Source of the DNA: Metabacillus schmidteae
GTDB lineage: Bacteria > Bacillota > Bacilli > Bacillales > Bacillaceae
Reading direction: 5' to 3'
DNA: 64,000 nucleotides
Assembly: GCF_903166545.1 (NCBI RefSeq)
Contig: NZ_CAESCH010000002.1
Span: 372,001 to 436,000 of the forward strand
Position numbers and translations under genes: made by a program
Notes under the pieces: model-generated
What the model was told of the DNA's origin: nothing
Databases searched by the model: none
What the model saw: the letters and a program-made list of their open reading frames with translations, nothing else
Shown: positions 38,323-46,748 of the stretch, in pieces
How positions within the stretch are numbered: position 1 is the stretch's first letter
Layout: every line of letters starts with the position of its first letter

Positions 38323-38931
38323 ATGCAATTAGTTTGTGAATCTGACAAATTAGAAGATTATTTACACGAAACTGATGATGTTAACTATTCTCATAAAATG
38401 ATAAAAGAGAAAACAGAGGAACTTTTTAGCCCGACTCAAACGGAGGTTGAAAAAGCAAAAATAGCTTTTGAATTTGTTCGTGATGGAATTTCTCATTCAT
38501 GGGATATACAAGGAACACAAGTTACCTGTAAAGCATCCAATGTATTAACATACGGTGAAGGCATTTGTTATGCAAAATCGAATTTATTAGCAGCATTATT
38601 GCGCTCCCAAGGAATTCCAACCGGCTTTTGCTATCAGCGTTTAATGTTGTTTGATACACCGGAAAAAGGATACTCCCTCCATGCATTAAATGCGGTTTAT
38701 CTAACCTCTTTAGACAAGTGGATTCGATTAGATGCCCGCGGAAATAAAGCTGGAGTTGATGCTCAATTTTCAATTGATCAAGAAAAATTAGCGTTTTCGG
38801 TGAATGAGACGTTTGATGAGAGAGACTATCCAGTTATTTATACAAAGCCTAATATCAAAACATTGGCTGTTTTGAAAGAGCATCATGATGCATTTGAGCT
38901 GTATACACAGCACTTACCTGAAGATATATAA
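38323..38931 (+). CDS. Transglutaminase-like domain protein
   Basis: A 202-residue protein with the transglutaminase/protease-like catalytic triad: Cys82 in GEGICYAKSNLLAALLRS, His120 in YSLHALNAVYL and Asp137 in IRLDARG. No signal peptide is present, so it is probably cytoplasmic. Bacterial members of this family can act as peptidases or amidases; the substrate here is unknown. GGAGGGG precedes ATG 38323. It begins 84 bp after asbF, in the same direction, with its own promoter-like AT-rich spacer, so it is not clearly part of the siderophore operon. Confidence 0.85.
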   Translation: MQLVCESDKLEDYLHETDDVNYSHKMIKEKTEELFSPTQTEVEKAKIAFEFVRDGISHSWDIQGTQVTCKASNVLTYGEGICYAKSNLLAALLRSQGIPTGFCYQRLMLFDTPEKGYSLHALNAVYLTSLDKWIRLDARGNKAGVDAQFSIDQEKLAFSVNETFDERDYPVIYTKPNIKTLAVLKEHHDAFELYTQHLPEDI

Positions 38932-38936
38932 TCAAC

Positions 38937-38968
38937 TAAGGGACTGTAAAGTTAAAGCAGTCCTCTTT
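38937..38968 (+). terminator. Terminator after transglutaminase-like gene
   Basis: GGACTG pairs with CAGTCC, extended by AAGG/CTCTT, around 11 bases. The T-tract is short. Confidence 0.55.
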
Positions 38969-39069
38969 AGCGTATTTCTATATGACTTGCCCGGTTTGAG
39001 AAATCTTGGACTTAATTTAAACTCTTTTCTGCTTTTCGAGAGATTAAATTTATGATTGCATAATGATAA

Positions 39070-39087
39070 GTTATAATTAGTTATAAC
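39070..39087. promoter_or_regulatory. Operator-like palindrome upstream of modA
   Basis: GTTATAA and TTATAAC form perfect seven-base arms around TTAG, 25 bases before the modA start. The site resembles the ATAAC half-sites of molybdate-responsive ModE operators, but the regulator is not in the window. Confidence 0.5.
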
Positions 39088-39111
39088 TAATGTGGAAAGG
39101 GATCAGGCTTA

Positions 39112-39897
39112 ATGAAGAAATTTTCTTTTTTGATACTCGTCTTTATCATCATATTATGTTCAATAGGATGTTCATCTACGGGACAAGTTGCAGAAGATAG
39201 GAATATAGAAATAACCGTGTCAGCAGCAGCAAGCTTGACTGATGTTTTAAATGAAATTAAGACTTCTTTTGAAAAAGACTATCCTAACATTCATGTTACA
39301 TATAATTTTGGGAGCTCGGGAACATTACAACAACAAATCGTACAAGGGGCACCAGCCGATCTGTTTTTCTCGGCTGCAGAAGATAAGTTTGACAATTTGG
39401 TAAAAGAGGATTTAATAGACAAAGAGAATATGGTTGACTTAGTTGGAAATAAAATTGTGTTAGTGACGCCTAAGGAAAGTAATAAAAACATTAAGTCATT
39501 TCAAGACTTAAAAGATAAGGCAAAAAAAATTTCCATAGGTACACCTGAAACAGTTCCTGCCGGAAAATATGCGAAAGAAATGCTGGATAATGTGGGAGAA
39601 TGGGAGATGGTGGAAGATAAAATGATTTTTGCTAAAGATGTAAGACAAGTATTAACGTACGTAGAAACTGGAAATGTAGATGCAGGTATTGTATATAATA
39701 CGGATGCCTTAATTTCTACTAAAGTAGATGTTATTGAAACAGCAGAAGAAGGGACACACACACCAATTATTTATCCGCTGGGTATCCTTAAAGAGAGTGA
39801 ATATCAACAAGAAGCAGAAGTATTTTTTAACTATATGCAATCTGAAAAAGCTTTAACCATTTTAGAGGAATATGGTTTTTCAAATCTAATAAAATGA
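39112..39897 (+). CDS. modA: Molybdate ABC transporter substrate-binding lipoprotein
   Basis: ModA captures molybdate or tungstate outside the membrane. The 261 residues start with a lipoprotein signal and lipobox ending at Cys20 (LCSIGC). The mature part has the ModA signatures ITVSAAASLTDVLNEIK, NFGSSGTLQQQIVQGAPADLF and VRQVLTYVETGNVDAGIVY. GAAAGGG precedes ATG 39112. The ModB gene overlaps its stop by four bases, so the two are coupled. Confidence 0.95.
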   Translation: MKKFSFLILVFIIILCSIGCSSTGQVAEDRNIEITVSAAASLTDVLNEIKTSFEKDYPNIHVTYNFGSSGTLQQQIVQGAPADLFFSAAEDKFDNLVKEDLIDKENMVDLVGNKIVLVTPKESNKNIKSFQDLKDKAKKISIGTPETVPAGKYAKEMLDNVGEWEMVEDKMIFAKDVRQVLTYVETGNVDAGIVYNTDALISTKVDVIETAEEGTHTPIIYPLGILKESEYQQEAEVFFNYMQSEKALTILEEYGFSNLIK

Positions 39898-40562
39898 TCG
39901 TAAATGATGCGTTTTGGTCACCAGTCAAACTCTCTCTGGAGATTGCTTCGATCTCACTCTTCATCGTACTAATAGTTGGTATTTTAGCCGCAAAGTTTAT
40001 GGCAAATAAATCGTTCAAAGGGAAATCAATACTAGAAACTATTTTACTATTACCGTTAGTTTTACCTCCTTCTGTAGTTGGCTTTTTATTGATTGTCATA
40101 TTTGGTCAACAATCATTCATTGGTCAGGCTATTGAAAATTTGTTCCATCAATCCATCATTTTTACTTGGTGGGCAGCTGTTATCTCTGCGGTAGTTGTTG
40201 CTTTTCCCCTTATGTATCAATCTGCTAAAACAGGATTTGAAACAATTGATCGGGACATTGAAGATGCCTCAAGAGTTGATGGAGCAAACGAGTTTAAGGT
40301 TTTTACGTTGATTACGTTACCTCTAGCTTCAAATGCCATCATAACTGGAGCTATCTTAAGCTTTGCACGATCACTTGGTGAATTTGGTGCGACCCTCATG
40401 TTTGCCGGGAATATCCCGGGAAAAACACAAACCATTCCTACTGCCATCTATATTGCGATGGATTCCGGAAACATGGATTTAGCATGGTCTTGGGTATTTG
40501 TTATACTATTAATTTCATTTAGTGTATTAATTTTAATGAATTTGATTAAAAAACGTTATTAA
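39894..40562 (+). CDS. modB: Molybdate ABC transporter permease
   Basis: ModB forms the membrane channel of the molybdate importer. The 222 residues have five to six membrane helices and the EAA loop, DIEDASRVDGANEFKVFTLI followed by TLPL, that contacts the ATPase, with ARSLGEFGATLMFAGNIPGKT downstream, typical of ModB. No modC ATPase gene follows; instead there is a terminator and the 154-bp repeat array. As I recall, some bacilli also lack a linked modC, so the ATPase may be encoded elsewhere. Confidence 0.95.
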   Translation: MIVNDAFWSPVKLSLEIASISLFIVLIVGILAAKFMANKSFKGKSILETILLLPLVLPPSVVGFLLIVIFGQQSFIGQAIENLFHQSIIFTWWAAVISAVVVAFPLMYQSAKTGFETIDRDIEDASRVDGANEFKVFTLITLPLASNAIITGAILSFARSLGEFGATLMFAGNIPGKTQTIPTAIYIAMDSGNMDLAWSWVFVILLISFSVLILMNLIKKRY

Positions 40563-40591
40563 GGTGCTTGTTAAATTTTTAATACTCAAGA

Positions 40592-40621
40592 AAGTATTTC
40601 CTCCCTTGTTAATACTTTTTT
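40592..40621 (+). terminator. Intrinsic terminator after modAB
   Basis: AAGTATT pairs with AATACTT around 12 bases, followed by five T. Confidence 0.8.
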
Positions 40622-40781
40622 GAGTTTATTTATATTTTATAACTCTTTCACACTCAGGCCAGATCATGCAGCTTAGATCAGTTCTACTGAATGATGTCAA
40701 AAGTGTTGGTGATTGTAATAATTTTACATTTTGTATCTCTTATAGGGTATAAAAGTAAAAAAGCATACGCAAGAAAGAAAT

Positions 40782-40865
40782 ATGTATGCATTTAGAATGC
40801 CAGGTAATAAACAAACATTCGCAAAGACCAAAAAAAGGAAAAAATGGTGTCGAAAGTGTTGGTAA
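40782..40865 (+). CDS. Candidate basic micropeptide repeated in each 154-bp unit
   Basis: Each well-conserved unit has an ATG frame of 27 codons plus stop, starting MYAFRMPGNKQTFAKTKK, continuing with a lysine/arginine run and ending in a Trp-Cys-Trp-rich tail (WCRKCW in unit 1, WSQKCW or WSRKCW in others, and WSQKR in unit 6, which is therefore one codon shorter). Frames start at 40782, 40936, 41090, 41244, 42894 and 43047. Diverged distal units have early stops. The Shine-Dalgarno sequence is poor (AAAGAA), so translation is uncertain. I report it because the frame, basic composition and ending persist while the third tail residue varies. Confidence 0.25.
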   Translation: MYAFRMPGNKQTFAKTKKRKKWCRKCW

Positions 40866-41485
40866 TTGTAATGATTTTACATTTTTGTATCTCTTATAGG
40901 GTATAAAAGTAAAACAGCATACGCAAAAAAGAAATATGTATGCATTTAGAATGCCAGGTAATAAACAAACATTCGCAAAGACCAAAAAAAGGAAAAAATG
41001 GAGTCAAAAGTGTTGGTGATTGTAATAATTTTACATTTTTGTATCTCTTATAGGGTATAAAAGTAAAACAGCATACGCAAAAAAGAAATATGTATGCATT
41101 TAGAATGCCAGGTAATAAACAAACATTCGCAAAGACCAAAAAAAGGAAAAAATGGAGTCGAAAGTGTTGGTGATTGTAATAATTTTACATTTTTGTATCT
41201 CTTATAGGGTATAAAAGTAAAACAGCATACGCAAAAAAGAAATATGTATGCATTTAGAATGCCAGGTAATAAACAAACATTCGCAAAGACCAAAAAAAGG
41301 AAAAAATGGAGTCAAAAGTGTTGGTAATTGTAATAATTTTACATTTTTGTATCTCTTATAGGGTATAAAAGAGTCAAGTCCTAGATATTGTGTAAATTCC
41401 TATACAATGTTTTCAACCTATTAAGATAGTTGGGGTTAGTCTTTCCCCTTACATTTTTTTGCGAACTTCCATGGGCTTATAACCT

Positions 41486-41543
41486 CACAATCAGCAAAGG
41501 CTGTCAAAGACTCTTTTCACTTTGATAGCCTTTGCTGATTGTG
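41486..41543. terminator. Long hairpin in IS downstream of transposase
   Basis: A 24-bp nearly perfect stem (CACAATCAGCAAAGGCTGTC paired with its complement, ten-base loop) lies between the transposase stop and the IS end, with an outer CTTCCAT/ATGGAAG pair. It probably ends transposase transcripts or shields the gene from outside transcription. Confidence 0.6.
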
Positions 41544-41592
41544 AAATAATTCCATGATGGAAGTTTGAAAAAAATAGGATCTACAATCAAAA

Positions 41593-42750
41593 TTAAGATT
41601 TTTTCTTTGAGTATACAGTCTCTTGATACTGCATTAATACAGCTCCTACTAGCCGAAAAGCAGATTGAGTATTAGGGAAAATGCGTATTACTTTTTCTCT
41701 TCTTCGTACCTCTTGATTTAATCGCTCGAGAGAGTTTGTACTTCTGATATGTGGGTGAATTGATACTGGATGACTCATGTATTGAATGGTATCTTCGAAC
41801 CCTTCATCTAATATTTGAAGTGCCTTTTCGTATTTAGAATTAGTGGCAAATTTACTCATTAACTCATCTTTAAATAATCTAATATCTTCAATAGTTACTG
41901 CTTCGAATACACGTTTAATCATTGTACGAATTTCAACTGAATCCTTTTTAGGCAATTTTTCAATGATATTACGTTTGAAATGGACATTACACCTTTGCCA
42001 AGTAGTGCCTATGAATTCACGTTGTATAGCTTTCTGTAATCCTTGGTGTGCATCAGATATGACTAGCTTAGGGGATTGAAGGCCACGTGATTTAAGTTGT
42101 TTGAAAAACTGACTCCAGCTATCATAGCTTTCAGTATGATCTACAGTTAAACCAAGGATCTCACGCTTGTTGTTATCAGTGAGAGCAGTGGCTATATAAA
42201 CTGCTTTAGAGACAACACGGTGATGTTCATGTACTTTAATATACATTGCATCAACAAAAACAAAAGGATAATAGATTATGTTTAAAGGCCTTTTAGCCCA
42301 ATCATTGACTATGGGATCTAGTTTTTGAGTTAAAGATGAAACAAAAGATTTAGAGATGTTTTCTCCACAAAGCTGTTCTACGATATGGGTAACCTTTCTA
42401 GTGGAAACACCATTGATGACCATTTCCAACATGGACAGGACTAAGGCTTGATCGCAGCGAGCGTACTTCTCAAAAACCGAAGGTGAGAATTCACCATTAC
42501 GAGTCCTTGGGACCTGCAGTTTTATCTTTCCAATACTCATCGTCAGGTCTCGCTCATAATACCCATTACGGTAATCACGACGTTCATCAGAGCGCTCATA
42601 TGGGCTAGTCTGGAGAAAATCATCTCTTTCCTTTTCCATGAATTCATTTAATACCAAAACAATAGCTGACTTCACAACCGTCTCCATATTAGAATTCATA
42701 ACTGAATCTTTTAAAACTTCCATATTTAGGTTAAACTGTAATTGGGTCAT
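41593..42750 (-). CDS. IS256-family (mutator-type) transposase
   Basis: I start at ATG 42750, preceded on the minus strand by AAGAGG; a longer frame reaches 42798. The 385 residues show the family order: an N-terminal domain with DDFLQTSPYERSDERRDYRNGYYERDL, then IGKIKLQVPRTRNGEF, and a DDE catalytic core with Asp in VFVDAMYIKV, Asp in LVISDAHQGLQKAI and Glu in SLERLNQEVRRREKVIRIFP, plus the CNVHFKRN block. No frameshift is seen and the termini are intact, so the element may be active. Confidence 0.95.
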   Translation of the reverse strand: MTQLQFNLNMEVLKDSVMNSNMETVVKSAIVLVLNEFMEKERDDFLQTSPYERSDERRDYRNGYYERDLTMSIGKIKLQVPRTRNGEFSPSVFEKYARCDQALVLSMLEMVINGVSTRKVTHIVEQLCGENISKSFVSSLTQKLDPIVNDWAKRPLNIIYYPFVFVDAMYIKVHEHHRVVSKAVYIATALTDNNKREILGLTVDHTESYDSWSQFFKQLKSRGLQSPKLVISDAHQGLQKAIQREFIGTTWQRCNVHFKRNIIEKLPKKDSVEIRTMIKRVFEAVTIEDIRLFKDELMSKFATNSKYEKALQILDEGFEDTIQYMSHPVSIHPHIRSTNSLERLNQEVRRREKVIRIFPNTQSAFRLVGAVLMQYQETVYSKKKS

Positions 42751-43491
42751 TTTATTCCTCTTTTCAATGTTTATCGTCGCTGAAAACATTGTAGCCAAGA
42801 GTTAATAAAATGAACCCTTTTTCTTTTTACACAATTATACGGACTTAATCTATAAAAGTAAAACAGCATACGCAAAAAAGAAATATGTATGCATTTAGAA
42901 TGCCAGGTAATAAACAAACATTCGCAAAGACCAAAAAAAGGAAAAAATGGAGTCAAAAGTGTTGGTGATTGTAATAATTTTACATTTTTGTATCTCTTAT
43001 AGGGTATAAAAGTAAAACAGCATACGCAAAAAAGAAATATGTATGCATTTAGAATGCCAGGTAATAAACAAACATTCGCAAAGACCAAAAAAAGGAAAAA
43101 ATGGAGTCAAAAGCGTTAATGATTGTAATAATTTTACATTTGCGCATCTTTTATAGGGAATGAAAGTAAAAAAGCATACGCAAAAAAGAAATACGTATGC
43201 TTTTACAATGCCAGGCAATAAATAAACATTCGCAAAGTCCAAAAAAAGGAAAAAACAGAGTCAAAGAGATGAGAAATGTAATAATTCTCCATTCCCCCAT
43301 CTTTTAAAGGGTGAAAAAGTAAAATAAGCATACGCAAAAAGGAAATATGTATGCTTTTAAAAGCTAGGTAGTAAAAAACCATTTGCAAAAGCTAAAAAAA
43401 TTCCAAAAGCAGCAAAATCGAAATTGAATCTAGCATTTTAATGATTTTGGAACAAAGGTTGATGCAATATTTAAGTTATTAGAAAACCCAA

Positions 43492-44055
43492 CTATGATTT
43501 CAATTTTTTAATTTCCACAATCAATTCCTCAAAATGACTTTGCTGAAACCCGTAGCTGTTTACAACCTCTCCGTTTTGATCGATTAAATAAAAGCTTGTA
43601 GAATGGATCACTTGATTAGATGATGATGGTTTTTGCACAAGAGTTTGAAATTCTTCTCTTGCGAATTCTTCGATTTCCTTTTGACTGTAGCCTGATAGCA
43701 TATGCCAGTTTGATGAGTCATCTGTGAATTTTTCCATAAATGTCTTTAAGACATCTGGAGTATCAACCGTTGGATCGACACTGAAGGAAACAAGTTCAAT
43801 GTCAAGATCTTGGTTTTTTAGCTCCTTTTGAAGTGCAGACATGCTTGCTGTCATAGGTGGGCAAACTGTTTCGCAATTTGTGAAAATAAAGTTCGCAATC
43901 CAAACTTTATTTTTAAGGTTTTCTGTCCCAAAGGGTTGTCCATTTTGGTCTGTAAACGTAAAAGAACTCATTTGAAACGTTGAAGCTTTATTTGTGCCAC
44001 ATGCTGACATAAAGATACAGCAAAGGATAAGCAAAAGGGAAACTTTCTTCATCAT
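43492..44055 (-). CDS. SCO1/SenC family lipoprotein
   Basis: SCO proteins deliver copper to the CuA centre of cytochrome oxidase or act as thiol-disulfide oxidoreductases. The 187 residues start with a lipoprotein signal (lipobox ending at Cys19 in FMSAC) and have the copper-binding CxxxC pair Cys61/Cys65 (TNCETVCPPM) plus His151 (VIHSTSFYLID), the full ligand set. Its ATG overlaps the end of the upstream kinase gene by four bases, so it is the last gene of a regulator-kinase-SCO operon. The pairing suggests that the two-component system senses copper or redox state; that is inference. Confidence 0.92.
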   Translation of the reverse strand: MMKKVSLLLILCCIFMSACGTNKASTFQMSSFTFTDQNGQPFGTENLKNKVWIANFIFTNCETVCPPMTASMSALQKELKNQDLDIELVSFSVDPTVDTPDVLKTFMEKFTDDSSNWHMLSGYSQKEIEEFAREEFQTLVQKPSSSNQVIHSTSFYLIDQNGEVVNSYGFQQSHFEELIVEIKKLKS

Positions 44056-45464
44056 GTGTTCTCCTCAAATAATAATGGAATTCGAATGGTCACGACTGTA
44101 CCGGTTTGGTGATCACTTGCGATTGAAAAGGTACCGTTATGTAAGGTAACGATTTGTTTTACGATCGATAAGCCTAAACCGGAACCACCAGTGGAACGAC
44201 TTCTCGCTTTATCTGTACGGAAGAAGCGCTCTCCAATTCTTTGAATATCTTCGTTGTCGATCACATGCCCCTTGTTGGTAACAGTGAGGACCATCATATT
44301 ATAATTGGTGCCTAAATCAATCAACACTTCACTATGTAAAGGTGAGTATTTGATGGCATTGTCAATTACGTTATATAATACCTGCTCCATCCTTTTTATG
44401 TCACCAACGATGATCACATCTTCCTGAACAGTCGTCTTATATTGGATTTTATGTTGAGCTAAGCGAATTTTAAAAAGGTCGATCGTATCATACAGTAACT
44501 GAGCCATGGCAATCGGTTCCTGATCCAATACATAAAAATCTTCTTCTAAATAATTGAGTTCAATGAGATCATGAACAATTTTATTAAGCCTGTCTGTCTC
44601 TTTTTCGATCGTTGTTAAATAGCTGTCTGCCTCTTCCTTAGATGAATATAGCTGCTGTTTAAGAGCCTGAGTGTAGCCGCCGATATAGGTGAGAGGAGTC
44701 CGTAATTCGTGGACAACATTTGTAAGAAACTCTTTTTTTCTCTTCTCCTGCTCTTCCAATGATGAGCTCATAAGATTGAATGCTTCTGCCAGTTGTCCAA
44801 CCTCATCTGAACTTGTTATTTGAAGACGACTTGAGTATTTTCCTTTTGCCACTTCTCCAGATAAAACCTGCATTTCTGTAAGAGGCTTGAAAAGAGAATG
44901 TCTAATTCTATTCACAATAATCAATAAGATGATAAAAAAGATCGTTCCAGTAAAAAGTAGAATCGGAATACTGCCTTCAAACACTTCCTGCATGGCTGCT
45001 AACGGGACATAAATATACACAATTCCGATTAGCTCTGTTTCGCTATGAATAGGAAACATTGCACCAACAATGTTTCGGTCAAATTCTTTTACGTATCCTT
45101 CCTTTAAAATATGATTTCCTTGAGATAATATTTTTTTATCTTCAGAACTTATTAACGCCTCTTGGCCGATTTGATAAGGAAAATACTCCTGAAGTTCGTC
45201 ATATGTATCAACGACAATGACTTCATATTCTGATACAATATTAAACCAGTGAATTTTCTCGATAATTTCCTCATTTAATGATCCATAATGATAATGTGAA
45301 GCAGTGTTTTCTCCTTGGTAAATAACTGATTCACGAATACTATTCAGGTAGAGATCTTTATATAAAAAATGTAAAAAGAAGAATGAAAATAAAATTGAAC
45401 ATGCGATACATATTAAAATGAGGAAGAATACTTTTTGACTTAACGATATCGATTTCAATTTCAA
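44052..45464 (-). CDS. Sensor histidine kinase
   Basis: A membrane kinase with two helices (about 10-30 and 165-185) bracketing an extracellular sensor, then a HAMP domain, the HisKA box FLTNVVHELRTPLTYIGGYT, the N box NVIDNAIKYSP and the G boxes TGGSGLGLSIVK. I place the start at TTG 45464 because AGAGGTG lies five bases upstream, giving 470 residues. The frame is open to 45518, but those codons lie in an inserted repeat. The response regulator gene is upstream, separated by that repeat, and SCO1 follows with overlap. Confidence 0.9.
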   Translation of the reverse strand: MKLKSISLSQKVFFLILICIACSILFSFFFLHFLYKDLYLNSIRESVIYQGENTASHYHYGSLNEEIIEKIHWFNIVSEYEVIVVDTYDELQEYFPYQIGQEALISSEDKKILSQGNHILKEGYVKEFDRNIVGAMFPIHSETELIGIVYIYVPLAAMQEVFEGSIPILLFTGTIFFIILLIIVNRIRHSLFKPLTEMQVLSGEVAKGKYSSRLQITSSDEVGQLAEAFNLMSSSLEEQEKRKKEFLTNVVHELRTPLTYIGGYTQALKQQLYSSKEEADSYLTTIEKETDRLNKIVHDLIELNYLEEDFYVLDQEPIAMAQLLYDTIDLFKIRLAQHKIQYKTTVQEDVIIVGDIKRMEQVLYNVIDNAIKYSPLHSEVLIDLGTNYNMMVLTVTNKGHVIDNEDIQRIGERFFRTDKARSRSTGGSGLGLSIVKQIVTLHNGTFSIASDHQTGTVVTIRIPLLFEENT

Positions 45465-45480
45465 AATTACACCTCTAACT

Positions 45481-45666
45481 TGCCCCATTCTTAACGGGCA
45501 GTAAGATTTTGACTTCAAGATAAGAATATAAGTTCGAGATAACTGCCCGTAAAGATCGGACGAAGGACAGGACGTCCAAGTCAGGCGCAGCCACAGGATG
45601 TGGCGCTATGAGCGTGATAAGTTTCGCTAACCATAAGTGGGGGATGAAGAAAACCCCCACTTATGG
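45481..45666. repeat. Dispersed hairpin repeat inserted between regulator and kinase genes
   Basis: The block contains ACGGGCAGT/ACTGCCCGT arms, GCCACA-GGA-TGTGGC, and a 13-bp perfect hairpin CCATAAGTGGGGG/CCCCCACTTATGG (45631-45666). The last hairpin supplies the final Pro codon and stop of the regulator gene. I recall similar sequences between genes in other Bacillaceae but cannot name the family. Confidence 0.65.
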
Positions 45667-46335
45667 AAGTGTCACTTTGTAGCCTTTTCCCCAAACAGTC
45701 TGAATGAGAGTCCCATATTGCTTTAATTTTAAACGCAGTGTTTTAATATGTGTATCAACTGTTCGTTCACTGCCGGTATAAGCGTAACCCCATATGGACT
45801 GTAATAGCCGTTCCCTTGAAAAAACCTTCCCATTATTTTTTGCCAGTAGCAGTAATAATTCATATTCCTTTAATGTTAGTGAAAGTGATTGATCATGTAA
45901 CATCACAGTGTGTGAATCTGTATCAAATGTAAGTGGTCCTATTATTTGTCGCGATGAAGTTGAAGTTGTTCCTTTTGTCCTTCTCAAAACTGATTCAATC
46001 CGGGCCAACAATTCACCGGGATGGAAAGGCTTCACGATATAGTCATCGCCGCCTAATTTTAGTCCATGGACTTTATCCCATTCCTCTCCTTTTGCCGATA
46101 AAAAAATAAGGGGAATGTCATGAGTTTTTTTCACTTCGTTAGCAAATGTAAATCCATCCATATATGGCATCATCACATCGACTATTAAGAGATCAGGTAT
46201 ATTTTTATTAATTTGTGAAAGGGCATCTATTCCATCTGAAGCTTCTAGAACCGAATATCCTTCTTTTAATAGAAATGTTTTGACTAGTTGTCTCATCTGT
46301 CCTTCATCTTCAATGATCATTATCGTTACACTCAT
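45661..46335 (-). CDS. OmpR-family response regulator
   Basis: A 224-residue regulator. The receiver domain has the acidic pair in IIEDEG, the phospho-acceptor Asp in LLIVDVMMPYMDG and Lys in GGDDYIVKPFHPGEL. The C-terminal winged helix shows LTLKEYELLLLLAKNNGKVF and TVDTHIKTLRLKLKQYG. I start at ATG 46335, six bases after GAGGGA. Its stop codon lies in the arm of a dispersed hairpin repeat. Partner kinase and SCO1 genes follow. It is divergent from the PepSY gene, which may be a target. Confidence 0.93.
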   Translation of the reverse strand: MSVTIMIIEDEGQMRQLVKTFLLKEGYSVLEASDGIDALSQINKNIPDLLIVDVMMPYMDGFTFANEVKKTHDIPLIFLSAKGEEWDKVHGLKLGGDDYIVKPFHPGELLARIESVLRRTKGTTSTSSRQIIGPLTFDTDSHTVMLHDQSLSLTLKEYELLLLLAKNNGKVFSRERLLQSIWGYAYTGSERTVDTHIKTLRLKLKQYGTLIQTVWGKGYKVTLP

Positions 46336-46507
46336 TTCATGTCCCTCGCTTATGTACACTATGATTTCCTATCATACTTATTATTTTACTTTGAAGTTGT
46401 GAAGTTTTTGTGAGATTCTAACGCTCTTTCGCTCAAATTCTAGTAATATAAACTGTTATTGTGTCCTTTAGGTACTTAATCTGAAACTAATAGTTTAACT
46501 TAAAAAC

Positions 46508-46635
46508 TAGTTCGTTTCATTTCGCTGCAGACACTTGCTTTCCTCTACCTCCCGCAGGAATCAAGTGTCTTCCGCTCCATTCCACTATTTATTTTTATAA
46601 ATAGTATTCCAATTCATAAATCTTACGAAAAAGCT
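46508..46635. repeat. MITE-like hairpin element, shortened copy 2
   Basis: Starts CTAGTTCGTTTCATTTCGCT, continues GCAGACACTTG...CAAGTGTCTTCCGCTCCATTC and ends near a degenerate TTACGAAAAAGC terminus. The central third found in the copies at 13233 and 49213 is missing. It lies in the 46336-46748 divergent promoter region. Confidence 0.65.
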
Positions 46636-46748
46636 TTTTAAGGAAGAATTCAAATTTTTAAGAAAATAGTCTTTTTCACAAATCCCACACATTTTTCTCT
46701 TATGATAGTAGTAATAGAAAAAATAACGGAGAAGGAGCTACAATAGTT

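Larger units (their letters stand above)
41372..42850. mobile_element. IS256-family insertion sequence (1479 bp)
   Basis: The element sits inside a 154-bp unit and is bounded by the eight-base target duplication TATAAAAG (41364-41371 and 42851-42858). The terminal inverted repeats are about 25 bp (41372-41396 and 42826-42850), sharing TAAGTCC/CAAGTCC and TTGTGTAAA. It carries one mutator-type transposase on the minus strand. Removing it restores an exact 154-bp unit, which confirms the boundaries. Confidence 0.93.
40694..43385. repeat. Tandem array of 154-bp units split by an IS element
   Basis: Units begin with GGGTATAAAAGTAAAA at 40745, 40899, 41053, 41207, 41361 (split), 43002 and, diverged, 43156 (GGGAATGAAAG) and 43309 (GGGTGAAAAAG). 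The period is exactly 154 bp for the first six. A partial unit precedes the first. Each unit holds a hairpin GCATAC/GTATGC, a short basic micro-ORF on the plus strand, and an AT-rich GGGTAT/TATAAA segment that looks promoter-like. The last two units are the most diverged. There are no unique spacers, so this is not CRISPR. Apart from the IS, it accounts for the gaps 40563-41592 and 42751-43491. Confidence 0.9.

Noticed and set aside
40740..43242. Series of overlapping minus-strand frames of about 81 codons in the repeat array
   Set aside because: They arise from the 154-bp period (not a multiple of three), share no ribosome binding site, and have composition typical of reverse-strand reading of A-rich DNA.
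40694..43385. CRISPR array
   Set aside because: Units are 154 bp and contiguous, with no unique spacers, and no cas genes are near.
45465..45518. Extended N-terminus of the sensor kinase
   Set aside because: The extra codons fall in a dispersed repeat, while a proper binding site supports TTG 45464.
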